A DNA stretch of 64,000 nt from Myroides odoratimimus (GTDB lineage: Bacteria; Bacteroidota; Bacteroidia; Flavobacteriales; Flavobacteriaceae). A model generated the notes under the pieces. The model worked only from the letters and a program-made list of their open reading frames with translations. It was not told the DNA's origin and searched no databases. Made by a program: the position numbers and the translations under genes. The DNA is taken from assembly GCF_001485415.1 (NCBI RefSeq), contig NZ_BCMQ01000006.1:62001-126000 (forward strand). The letters run 5' to 3'. This document shows positions 8,468 through 16,336 of the stretch, piece after piece; position 1 is the first letter of the stretch, and each line of letters starts with the position of its first letter.

Positions 8468-9340
8468 ATGGATACAATCTTAGACTCAAATATAGAACCT
8501 AAAGCTAAACCAAAGTGGCTTCGTGTAAAACTTCCCACTGGAAAGAAGTACACTGAACTTAGAGGTTTAGTAGATAAATATAAACTGAACACAATCTGTA
8601 CTTCAGGTAGTTGTCCTAATATGGGAGAATGCTGGGGAGAAGGAACTGCTACATTTATGATATTAGGAAATATCTGTACGCGTTCTTGTGGATTCTGTGG
8701 TGTAAAGACAGGACGTCCTGAGACGGTGGACTGGGATGAACCAGAGAAAGTAGCGCGCTCGATCAAATTAATGTCTATCAAACACGCTGTAATCACTAGT
8801 GTGGATAGAGATGACATTAAAGATGGAGGATCTATTATCTGGGCAGAAACTGTACAAGCAGTGAGAAGAATCAGCCCTGGTACTACAATGGAAACCCTGA
8901 TACCAGACTTCCAAGGAATAGAGAGAAATATAGATAGAATCATAGAAGTAGCTCCAGAGATTGTCTCTCACAATATGGAGACGGTTAGAAGACTGACTCG
9001 TGAGGTACGTATTCAGGCTAAATATGATCGAAGCCTAGAAGTACTGAGATACTTAAAAGAAAAAGGAGTGAATAGAACTAAATCTGGTATCATGCTAGGA
9101 CTAGGAGAAACGGAAGAAGAAGTAATCCAAACTATGCATGATCTAAGAGCTGTTAACCTTGACGTATTAACTATCGGACAGTATCTACAGCCTAGTAAAA
9201 AGCACTTACCTGTGAAGGAGTTTATCACTCCTGAGCAATTCGAGAAATACGAAAAGATAGGGCTAGAATTAGGATTCAGACACGTAGAAAGTGGTGCCTT
9301 AGTTCGCTCATCTTACCGAGCGCAAAAACACCTTTTATAA
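8468..9340 (+). CDS. lipA: Lipoyl synthase (radical SAM)
   Basis: LipA inserts two sulfur atoms into octanoyl groups on lipoyl domains of 2-oxoacid dehydrogenases and the glycine cleavage system. Both iron-sulfur clusters are visible: the auxiliary [4Fe-4S] ligands C44, C49 and C55 ([12 protein letters not shown]) and the radical-SAM ligands C70, C74 and C77 (CTRSCGFC). The C-terminal RSSY motif (about 280-283), whose Ser ligates the auxiliary cluster, is also present. At 290 residues it has the normal length. A terminator follows directly and gap lies 45 bases downstream on the same strand. Confidence 0.98.
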   Translation: MDTILDSNIEPKAKPKWLRVKLPTGKKYTELRGLVDKYKLNTICTSGSCPNMGECWGEGTATFMILGNICTRSCGFCGVKTGRPETVDWDEPEKVARSIKLMSIKHAVITSVDRDDIKDGGSIIWAETVQAVRRISPGTTMETLIPDFQGIERNIDRIIEVAPEIVSHNMETVRRLTREVRIQAKYDRSLEVLRYLKEKGVNRTKSGIMLGLGETEEEVIQTMHDLRAVNLDVLTIGQYLQPSKKHLPVKEFITPEQFEKYEKIGLELGFRHVESGALVRSSYRAQKHLL

Positions 9341-9347
9341 TATAAAT

Positions 9348-9379
9348 AAGGTCGCGTTCTTCGCGACCTTCTTCTTTTT
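9348..9379 (+). terminator. Terminator of lipA
   Basis: A 9-bp stem AAGGTCGCG / CGCGACCTT followed by a pyrimidine-rich T-run. It sits so close to gap (6 bases before its ATG) that gap must rely on read-through or on a promoter inside this element. Confidence 0.8.
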
Positions 9380-9385
9380 ACACTT

Positions 9386-10393
9386 ATGAGTAAAATAAAA
9401 ATAGCAATAAATGGTTTTGGTCGTATAGGCCGCAACCTTTTTAAACTCCTTTTAGATCATCCTACCATAGAGGTAGTCGCTATAAATGATCTGGCTGATA
9501 CGCAGACTATGTCACATCTACTAAAATATGACAGTATACATGGTATACTGAATAAAGAGGTAAGTTATGACAAGGACCATATCATCGTAGCTGGTAAGAA
9601 AATAGCATTCTTTAGAGAAAGTGAGATATCTGGTCTAGACTGGAAAACGTTAGATATAGACTATGTCATAGAAGCTACTGGACGTAGAAAAACCTATCCC
9701 CTATTAGAGCAACATATCCAGCAAGGAGCTAAACGTGTCATCTTATCTGTACCACCAGAAGACAATGTTATCAAGACTATCGTACTCGGTGTAAATCACA
9801 ATATCTTGACAGGAGAGGAACTTATCATATCTAATGCGAGCTGTACGACTAACAATGCTGCTCCTATGGTCAAAGTAATTAAAGAACTATGTGGTATAGA
9901 ACATGCTTATATCACTACAGTACACTCTTATACTACTGACCAGAGTCTACACGATCAACCTCATAAAGATCTGAGAAGAGCTAGAGGGGCTGCTCAGTCT
10001 ATAGTCCCTACTACTACAGGAGCAGCGAAGGCACTGACTAAAATATTTCCTGAATACGAAGGCAATATTGGTGGGGGTGGTATACGCGTACCTGTACCGG
10101 ATGGATCATTGACAGACATAACCTGTATCGTCAAAAGAAAAGTAGAAATAGAGGAAATCAATGCTGCATTCAAAAAAGCAGCAGAAGGAGAGTTAAAAGG
10201 AATCTTAGCCTATACTACAGATCCTATAGTCTCTGTAGATATCTTAGGGAATACAAACTCGTGTCTATTCGACTCTCAACTCACTTCTGTCTTAGACAAA
10301 ATGGTAAAAGTAGTAGGATGGTATGACAACGAAATCGGTTATTCTTCTAGGTTGATAGACTTGATTACTTATTTCGAAAAGATTAAGAAGTAA
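9386..10393 (+). CDS. gap: Type I glyceraldehyde-3-phosphate dehydrogenase
   Basis: A 335-residue NAD(P)-dependent GAPDH that oxidises glyceraldehyde 3-phosphate to 1,3-bisphosphoglycerate. It has the N-terminal Rossmann GFGRIGR (11-17), the catalytic Cys153 in ASCTTNNAAP and the catalytic His180 in TVHSYT. The phosphate-binding segment RGAAQSIVPTTTGAAKA and the C-terminal WYDNEIGYS are also present. Length is normal. It ends at a strong convergent terminator shared with yajC. Many flavobacteria have more than one GAPDH, so this could be the glycolytic or the gluconeogenic isoform; the sequence alone does not settle which. Confidence 0.96.
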   Translation: MSKIKIAINGFGRIGRNLFKLLLDHPTIEVVAINDLADTQTMSHLLKYDSIHGILNKEVSYDKDHIIVAGKKIAFFRESEISGLDWKTLDIDYVIEATGRRKTYPLLEQHIQQGAKRVILSVPPEDNVIKTIVLGVNHNILTGEELIISNASCTTNNAAPMVKVIKELCGIEHAYITTVHSYTTDQSLHDQPHKDLRRARGAAQSIVPTTTGAAKALTKIFPEYEGNIGGGGIRVPVPDGSLTDITCIVKRKVEIEEINAAFKKAAEGELKGILAYTTDPIVSVDILGNTNSCLFDSQLTSVLDKMVKVVGWYDNEIGYSSRLIDLITYFEKIKK

Positions 10394-10414
10394 TTTTCAT
10401 CTAAAAAAAGACAT

Positions 10415-10452
10415 AAAAAAAGCGTTATCAATATATTGATAACGCTTTTTTT
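10415..10452. terminator. Bidirectional terminator between gap and yajC
   Basis: A nearly perfect palindrome: an A-run, GCGTTATCAATA, its complement, then a T-run. It serves gap on the plus strand and the nusB-DUF1573-yajC unit on the minus strand. Confidence 0.9.
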
Positions 10453-10467
10453 ATAGTGCAATGAGAA

Positions 10468-10743
10468 TTACTTCTTCTCATTTAATTTTTGACTCATTTC
10501 CATAGAGATCGCAGAGCGCTCCATTTGTAGCTTACCAGCCATCGTCTCGATAATTACTGTAGTTTCGTGTAACTCATTGATTCTACCGTGAATTCCAGAC
10601 TTAGTAACAATACGATCACCTACTTTAATACTAGCTTCATAAGCTTTCTCTTGTTTCATTTTCTTTTGTTGTGGGCGAATCATTAAGAAATAGATTACCA
10701 CAAACATTAAAACTATAGGTAAAAATTGTTGTAAATTTTCCAT
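10468..10743 (-). CDS. yajC: Preprotein translocase subunit YajC
   Basis: A 91-residue single-span inner-membrane protein (span about 8-22) with the family motif YFLMIRPQQKKMK right after the span and a small cytoplasmic SH3-like domain (GDRIVTKSGIHGRI). YajC is an accessory part of the SecDF-YajC complex in protein export. It is the last gene of the nusB-DUF1573-yajC unit, an order common in Bacteroidota. Confidence 0.95.
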   Translation of the reverse strand: MENLQQFLPIVLMFVVIYFLMIRPQQKKMKQEKAYEASIKVGDRIVTKSGIHGRINELHETTVIIETMAGKLQMERSAISMEMSQKLNEKK

Positions 10744-10763
10744 TTGGTATTATTTATAGATTA

Positions 10764-11213
10764 TTAATTACTACGAAGACCTACGTTAGCTTTAATCGTA
10801 AGTGTCTCATTTCCTTTTTTTGTATTCGTAACCAAAGTTACTGTTTTTTGTTGTTGTCCTTCTGCCCCTGTTTGAAACTTAACAGTTAATTTTGAAGTTT
10901 CTCCTGGCTTAATAGGTGTTTTTTGATATTCTGGAACTGTACATCCACAAGATGCTGTAGCATTAATAATAACTAAATCAGCCTTACCTGTATTCTTTAA
11001 TTCGATCTCAGTAGTTACAGATTCATTATTTGCAATATTACCGAAATCATGTACTGTTCTGTCAAAAACAATCTCAGGATACTCTCCATTAGTTCTAGTA
11101 CCTTCTACTTTAGCTGCATTCTCTCTGTCAATCAAGCTAGAAGCAGCATTGTTCTCTTTACAAGAAACTACTGTAAAAGCTAACCCTAATGTTAATAATA
11201 AAATTTTTCTCAT
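10764..11213 (-). CDS. DUF1573 lipoprotein (Ig-like fold)
   Basis: A 149-residue protein with a lipoprotein signal peptide; the lipobox VVSC places the lipidated Cys at residue 18. The mature part is a DUF1573 domain, recognised by HDFGNI near 55-60 and the ASCGCTVPEY Cys pair near 90. It is an all-beta Ig-like domain found many times in Bacteroidota, function unknown. Its position between nusB and yajC is a conserved arrangement. Confidence 0.9.
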   Translation of the reverse strand: MRKILLLTLGLAFTVVSCKENNAASSLIDRENAAKVEGTRTNGEYPEIVFDRTVHDFGNIANNESVTTEIELKNTGKADLVIINATASCGCTVPEYQKTPIKPGETSKLTVKFQTGAEGQQQKTVTLVTNTKKGNETLTIKANVGLRSN

Positions 11214-11237
11214 AGTTCTTTACTTAGTTTAGAAAGG

Positions 11238-12179
11238 TTATAGCAATCCTTTACCGATTTTATTAAGTCTATTCTCCTCGTTATAAACTTTAGAAATATT
11301 ATCTAATACTCCATTGATAAAAATACTACTTTTTGCTGTAGAATACTCTTTTGCAATCTCTAAATATTCATTAATTGTCACTTTTACTGGAATAGAGCTG
11401 AATTTTAAGAATTCACAGATAGCCATTCTCAAGATAATCGTGTCTAATTCTGCAATACGCTCAGGGTCCCAATTAGGTGTTTTATCTTCAAACTCTTTTG
11501 TTAACTCTGCAAAGTTCAAAATCGTCTTTCTATAAAGATTAATAGCAAACTCTTGGTCTTCAGAATCTTTATAAACCTTAGGTACGATGAACTGTACATC
11601 TCTTTCTTTTAACTTGCGAAGTTGTTTTTGGATCATGGTATTCACCACAGGAATATCGTCTAACCAAGTTAACTTACTATCTTCTAAGAACTCATAGATT
11701 TTCTCATTAGGAGCGATAACTTCTGTAAAGATGTCACATACGAACTGACGATCGTCTTCAAAAGTTACTTCACTCTTAGCCATATAAGCTTTAAAGAAAG
11801 TACTCTCTTTCACTTCGTCCAATAACATTTGGATATAGTTATCGTGTACTTGCCATGTAGTTATCTTCTTCTCCTCTATCTTATTCGATATAGAAGTAGA
11901 GCTTTCTAATAGGTCTAGAACTCTGTTCTCGATAAAACGCTTGCTTGGGTTTCGTTCTGCGGCAGTAGCTAAATGTTTTTTTTGTGCTAAGGAGATATAC
12001 TCGACTTCTTTTTTTCTAATCTCTACTAAGGTTGTAATCATTAATAAGTATAGATCTTGTATATTCTCTATACTATTGATTAGAAACTTTTCTCCTGACT
12101 GAATTTGTTCAGAATTACTTTGTTGCATTGCATAAAGCGTTTGCATAACCTTTATACGAATGTGTCTTCTGTTTAACAT
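11238..12179 (-). CDS. nusB: Transcription antitermination factor NusB, extended form
   Basis: The 313-residue protein begins with the NusB signature MLNRRHIRIKVMQTLYA and ends with the helical core (DTIILRMAICEFLKFSSIPVKVTINEYLEIAKEYS). NusB with S10 binds boxA RNA and helps rRNA transcription. It is about twice the length of E. coli NusB because of an insert of about 150 residues between the first helix and the core, typical of Bacteroidota. It is the first gene of its operon and follows a TACCTTTG box. Confidence 0.93.
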   Translation of the reverse strand: MLNRRHIRIKVMQTLYAMQQSNSEQIQSGEKFLINSIENIQDLYLLMITTLVEIRKKEVEYISLAQKKHLATAAERNPSKRFIENRVLDLLESSTSISNKIEEKKITTWQVHDNYIQMLLDEVKESTFFKAYMAKSEVTFEDDRQFVCDIFTEVIAPNEKIYEFLEDSKLTWLDDIPVVNTMIQKQLRKLKERDVQFIVPKVYKDSEDQEFAINLYRKTILNFAELTKEFEDKTPNWDPERIAELDTIILRMAICEFLKFSSIPVKVTINEYLEIAKEYSTAKSSIFINGVLDNISKVYNEENRLNKIGKGLL

Positions 12180-12232
12180 GCTACTTAAGAACTTTAAAAA
12201 AAATAAATTATATGTTGTTTGTATAACGAGGG

Positions 12233-12240
12233 CAAAGGTA
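12233..12240 (-). promoter_or_regulatory. Promoter -7 box of the nusB operon
   Basis: TACCTTTG on the minus strand, about 53 bases before the nusB ATG. Confidence 0.6.
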
Positions 12241-12348
12241 TAAAAATATACTTTTAATCAAATCAGAAATTTAATAGAACTATATAATTTAACTTGAATT
12301 TTAATAATTTATTTAAAACTCTAAAATTTAGGATCTCTAATAATCCTT

Positions 12349-12356
12349 TATCTTTG
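12349..12356 (+). promoter_or_regulatory. Promoter -7 box of the ABC exporter gene
   Basis: TATCTTTG on the plus strand, about 75 bases before the ABC exporter ATG, divergent from the nusB promoter. Confidence 0.6.
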
Positions 12357-12430
12357 CAAAGCTAGACAAGCTTTTTTTGCCTAGTTTTATCAATTATTAA
12401 AAATGCTTCTATATAGCATTTATCCCAAGT

Positions 12431-14182
12431 ATGAGCGCATTAAGTCAATTAAATAAGTATTTCTATAAATATAAATATCGTTTCTTAATAGGTGTTATTA
12501 TTACTATAGTAGCACAGATATTTACATTATACACCCCTAAACTAGTCGGGGACTCTATCCGTACATTAGAACAGATGACTGTCTTCGACAAAGAGGAAGT
12601 GACCTCTATCCTACTAAATAATATTCTGTGGATACTAATCACTACATTAATAGCAGGATTCCTAACCTTCTTAATGAGACAAACACTGATCGTGATGTCA
12701 CGTCATATCGAGTTTGACTTAAAGAATGATGTCTTTAAACATTATGAGGTGCTATCTCAGAGTTTCTATAAAAGAAATAGAACTGGAGACTTAATGAACC
12801 GCATCAGTGAAGATGTCGGTAAGGTAAGGCAGTATGTGGGACCTGCTGTAATGTACTCTATCAATACATTAATCCGTTTTGCTGTAGTACTGACACAGAT
12901 GTACTTAATCTCTCCACAGTTAACCCTGTATTCGTTAGTACCACTTCCATTGCTAGGATATTTTATCTACAAATTAAGTAAACAGATCAATGAGAGAAGT
13001 TCTATCTTCCAAGCTAATCTATCTAAACTAACTACTTTCTCACAAGAGATGTTCTCTGGAATAAGAGTAATCAAAGCTTATTCTATAGAACAAGAAAAGC
13101 AAGACGAGTTTAGAACACTAACACAAGAGAGTAAAGACAAGTACTTAAACTTAGCGAAGTCTAGTGCTTTAATAGCTCCTCTGATGATCTTCTTAATCGG
13201 GTTAAGTAACTTAGTAGTGATCGCTGTCGGAGCCTTAATGTTCTTCAATGGTAGTATACCAGACATCGGTATTATCGCTCAGTTTATCCTGTACATTAAT
13301 ATGCTGACATGGCCTATTGCTTCTATTGGCTGGGTATCTTCAATGATCCAAGAAGCAGAAGCTTCTCAGAAGCGTATCAATGAATTCTTAAACGAACAAC
13401 CTGAGATATACAATACGAATCCTAACCCAACTAACGTAGAAGGGAATATCACCTTTGACAAAGTGTCATACACTTATGAAGATACAGGTATACAGGCTCT
13501 AAAAGACGTCTCTTTTACTTTAGAAAAAGGAAAGACACTTGCTATATTAGGTAAAACGGGGTCTGGTAAGTCTACTCTACTTACGCTAATCAGTAGAATG
13601 TACGATGTCACTAGCGGAAATATCTATATAGATAACACACCTATCAAAGACTGTAATCTAAAGGATCTGAGAAACAGTATCGCTGTAGTACCTCAAGATG
13701 CTTTCTTATTCTCTGATACCATCAGTAACAATATTAGATTTGGTAAAGAAGATGCTACTGAAGAAGAAATCATCGAAGTAGCTAAAAAGGCTGTTGTACA
13801 CGATAATATCACTCAATTCAATGAGGGATATAACACTACGCTAGGAGAAAGAGGGCTTACGCTATCCGGAGGTCAGAAACAACGTGTTTCTATCGCTAGA
13901 GCACTGATAAAGGATGCTCCTATTCTAATTTTAGACGATGCATTATCTGCTGTAGATACAGAAACTGAAGAGAAAATATTGCAAAATCTAGAAGAACACA
14001 GCAAAGAAATCACGACACTAATTGTCACACACAGAGTTTCTTCTGCTAAGAATGCAGACCAAATAATCGTACTAGACCACGGTCAAATCGTAGAACAGGG
14101 TACACACAACGAACTTATTCATACTGAAGGATACTATAGAGAGTTATACCAAAAACAATTAAATGAAAAAGAATTATTATAA
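12431..14182 (+). CDS. ABC exporter half-transporter, fused permease and ATPase (MdlB/LmrA-like)
   Basis: The 583-residue protein has a six-span membrane domain (about 1-320) followed by an ABC cassette. Walker A is GKTGSGKST (about 374), the Q-loop follows in VVPQD, the signature is LSGGQKQR, and Walker B LILDDALSAVD is followed by an H-loop His in IVTHRV. It would work as a homodimer or with a partner to export lipids, peptides or drugs; substrate not predictable. No partner half-transporter lies next to it. The downstream DUF3276 gene is 76 bases away on the same strand. Confidence 0.93.
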   Translation: MSALSQLNKYFYKYKYRFLIGVIITIVAQIFTLYTPKLVGDSIRTLEQMTVFDKEEVTSILLNNILWILITTLIAGFLTFLMRQTLIVMSRHIEFDLKNDVFKHYEVLSQSFYKRNRTGDLMNRISEDVGKVRQYVGPAVMYSINTLIRFAVVLTQMYLISPQLTLYSLVPLPLLGYFIYKLSKQINERSSIFQANLSKLTTFSQEMFSGIRVIKAYSIEQEKQDEFRTLTQESKDKYLNLAKSSALIAPLMIFLIGLSNLVVIAVGALMFFNGSIPDIGIIAQFILYINMLTWPIASIGWVSSMIQEAEASQKRINEFLNEQPEIYNTNPNPTNVEGNITFDKVSYTYEDTGIQALKDVSFTLEKGKTLAILGKTGSGKSTLLTLISRMYDVTSGNIYIDNTPIKDCNLKDLRNSIAVVPQDAFLFSDTISNNIRFGKEDATEEEIIEVAKKAVVHDNITQFNEGYNTTLGERGLTLSGGQKQRVSIARALIKDAPILILDDALSAVDTETEEKILQNLEEHSKEITTLIVTHRVSSAKNADQIIVLDHGQIVEQGTHNELIHTEGYYRELYQKQLNEKELL

Positions 14183-14258
14183 ATAGTTGGTTTATTAAGT
14201 TTTTTTTTAGACTTTTGAATGCTATATGAACAAATCAATTAATTGATAAGAAGGAATT

Positions 14259-14618
14259 ATGAGAGATAACGAAATGTTAGAAAAAGAAGAAATTTTTTCA
14301 AAAGTACTAAGAGCGGGTAGAAGAACTTATTTCTTTGATGTTAGATCTACAAAGGCAGATGACTATTACATAACAATTACTGAGAGTAAAAAGTTCACGG
14401 AAGAAGATGGATCTTTTCACTTTAAAAAACACAAAATCTATTTATACAAAGAGGATTTCGGTGCTTTTAGAGAGATATTAGATGAGATGACTCAATTCGT
14501 AGTAGATCACAAGGGAGAAGAAGTTATTTCTGAGAGACATCAAAAAGATTTCAAAAAAGAATATCAGTCAGAGAATGAGGTAAGTTCATTTACTGATGTT
14601 AGTTTTGACGATATTTAA
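14259..14618 (+). CDS. DUF3276 / PUR-domain nucleic-acid-binding protein
   Basis: A small acidic 119-residue protein. Residues about 8-90 match the DUF3276 (PUR family) domain, with the KVLRAGRRTYFFDVRSTKADDYY core. Structural work on Bacteroidota and spirochaete relatives shows PUR-alpha-like single-stranded nucleic acid binding; the cellular role in Flavobacteria is not known. It ends at a strong terminator. Confidence 0.88.
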   Translation: MRDNEMLEKEEIFSKVLRAGRRTYFFDVRSTKADDYYITITESKKFTEEDGSFHFKKHKIYLYKEDFGAFREILDEMTQFVVDHKGEEVISERHQKDFKKEYQSENEVSSFTDVSFDDI

Positions 14619-14641
14619 TAGAAACACACAAAATAAAATAG

Positions 14642-14670
14642 GTCCGAGTTATTCAACTCGGACTTTTTTT
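14642..14670 (+). terminator. Terminator of the DUF3276 gene
   Basis: Stem GTCCGAGTT / AACTCGGAC with an ATTC loop and seven Ts. Confidence 0.92.
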
Positions 14671-14671
14671 A

Positions 14672-14679
14672 TATCTTTG
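14672..14679 (+). promoter_or_regulatory. Promoter -7 box for the riboswitch-CLC transcript
   Basis: TATCTTTG directly after the preceding terminator and 12 bases before the fluoride aptamer, so the aptamer lies at the very 5' end of the transcript. Confidence 0.7.
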
Positions 14680-14690
14680 ACTTATAAATC

Positions 14691-14747
14691 ATAGGCAATG
14701 ATGTCTGCCTCGAACCGCTTCTCTATAGAATGCTGATGACGTCTAAC
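14691..14747 (+). promoter_or_regulatory. Fluoride riboswitch (crcB motif)
   Basis: All aptamer elements can be drawn by hand. P1 pairs AGGCA (14693-14697) with TGCCT (14706-14710). The P1 loop GATGTC (14700-14705) can form the pseudoknot with GACGTC (14738-14743). The AACCGC segment is followed by P3, TTC (14719-14721) with GAA (14728-14730), and then by the diagnostic CTGATGACGTCTAAC-type 3' end. A possible expression switch is GTCTA (14741-14745) pairing with TAGAC (14778-14782), right before the CLC start codon; this would hide the start when fluoride is absent. No intrinsic terminator is seen, so control is probably at translation. Confidence 0.9.
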
Positions 14748-14783
14748 ATAATAGTATACTAACGTAAAACTGAATGATAGACT

Positions 14784-16043
14784 ATGCATTTAAATTTCTC
14801 AAGCTTTAAACAAGCTTTTAATCCAAAAAATATTTCTTTTTCTCTACTGATAAGATGGTTCATTGCTATTCTCCTTTCTGGGACAATAATAGGTAGCATA
14901 TCTGCCCTATTCCTTTATATCTTAGAAGAAGTAACAGAGTTAAGAATCTCTCATACTTACTTATTATATGTTTTACCTCTTGGTGGTTTTTTAATAGGAT
15001 TATTATATCACTACTATGGCAAAGAAGCTAATCAAGGGAATAACCTAATCATATCAGAATACCACACTCCTTCTAAGACAATACCATTTAGAATGTTCCC
15101 TTTAGTTCTATTAGGAACTTGGGTTACTCATCTATTTGGAGGATCTGCTGGTCGTGAAGGTACTGCTGTACAAATGGGAGGTACTATAGCAGATCAACTT
15201 AATAAATACTTACATCTAGGTGCTGAAGCTAGAAAGACTATTCTTCTGATGGGAGTTAGTGCTGGATTTGCCTCTGTGTTTGGAACTCCAATAGCAGGTA
15301 TTTTCTTTGCATTCGAATTAATGCTCCTAAGAAATTTTAAACTTAATAGTCTATTACCTGTTATTCTGACAGCTTATATAAGTCATTACACTTGTATCGC
15401 TTGGGGAATACATCATACCATATACACTGTAGATATACCTATCTCACATACTATAACTACGTTACTGAAATGTGGAGTAATAGGAGTAGTATTTGGTCTA
15501 ACAGCTTATCTATTCATCCTGTTTTTACAAAAATGGGGAAAGCTATTTACCACAACTATCACCTACCCTCCCCTAAGACCTTTTATAGGAGCGCTACTCT
15601 TTATACTCTTAATCCATACGATAGGTAATGAAAGCTACTTAGGACTAGGTGTTCCAACTATCGTAGACTCCTTCACTATACAAATGAACTGGGAAGTATT
15701 TATACTAAAAATAGTCTTCACCACATTAATCTTAGGGGCAGGCTTTAAAGGAGGTGAAGTTACACCTCTATTCTTTATAGGGGCGACACTAGGTAGTTAC
15801 CTCTCTCTTTATGTAGGATTACCAATAAGCCTAATGGCTGCATTAGGTTTTGTAGCTGTTTTCGCTGGAGCTACTAAAACGCCGCTTGCTTGTACATTTA
15901 TGGGCATAGAACTTTTTGGCATAGAATATGCTATATTACTAGCGGTAGTATGCTTTGTAGCCTATTTTACATCAGGGAAACAAAGTATATATAGTGAACA
16001 GTTCAAAAACAAGAACAAGATAATAGATCTAAAATTGAAATAA
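14784..16043 (+). CDS. CLC-type transporter, probable F-/H+ antiporter (CLC-F)
   Basis: A 419-residue CLC protein with about ten membrane segments and no C-terminal CBS domains. The gating-glutamate motif is GREGTAVQMG (about 124-133), with Thr where chloride CLCs have Pro. The chloride-binding GSGIP motif is replaced by QGNNLI (about 82-87), and GGEVTP (about 322) stands for GGxFxP. Loss of GSGIP together with GREGT is typical of the fluoride-exporting CLC clade as I know it. The fluoride riboswitch upstream makes fluoride efflux the best assignment. Confidence 0.88.
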   Translation: MHLNFSSFKQAFNPKNISFSLLIRWFIAILLSGTIIGSISALFLYILEEVTELRISHTYLLYVLPLGGFLIGLLYHYYGKEANQGNNLIISEYHTPSKTIPFRMFPLVLLGTWVTHLFGGSAGREGTAVQMGGTIADQLNKYLHLGAEARKTILLMGVSAGFASVFGTPIAGIFFAFELMLLRNFKLNSLLPVILTAYISHYTCIAWGIHHTIYTVDIPISHTITTLLKCGVIGVVFGLTAYLFILFLQKWGKLFTTTITYPPLRPFIGALLFILLIHTIGNESYLGLGVPTIVDSFTIQMNWEVFILKIVFTTLILGAGFKGGEVTPLFFIGATLGSYLSLYVGLPISLMAALGFVAVFAGATKTPLACTFMGIELFGIEYAILLAVVCFVAYFTSGKQSIYSEQFKNKNKIIDLKLK

Positions 16044-16182
16044 GCGTATATAATCAAAGGATAAATAGCATATTTTCAAAGTACTACTAGTAATTTAGTA
16101 TTAAATTATCAATATGATATTTTCAAGGCTTTATATTCACAAAATTATAATTACAAAAACGAGGTAAATTCAAAATCTTTGC

Positions 16183-16190
16183 TACCTTTG
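16183..16190 (+). promoter_or_regulatory. Probable promoter -7 box of the GltB-like gene
   Basis: TACCTTTG about 147 bases before the ATG, implying a leader of roughly 140 bases. No known RNA motif was recognised in the leader. Confidence 0.5.
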
Positions 16191-16336
16191 CTTCGTAAAT
16201 TTCATAAGGTATTGATTGATTTGAGACTAAGAAATTAGGGCAATCTTCATAAAATAACTTATGAAAAAGAATAACAAAATAAACGCTAATTCTATTACAA
16301 ACTAAACAACAAAAGATTGCATTAAAATTCTATTTT

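Noticed and set aside
16261-16305. Asn-rich 14-codon leader peptide before the GltB-like gene
   Set aside because: Five Asn codons look like an attenuator peptide, but AT-rich DNA gives Asn/Lys by chance, there is no ribosome-binding signal, and no terminator/antiterminator pair follows.
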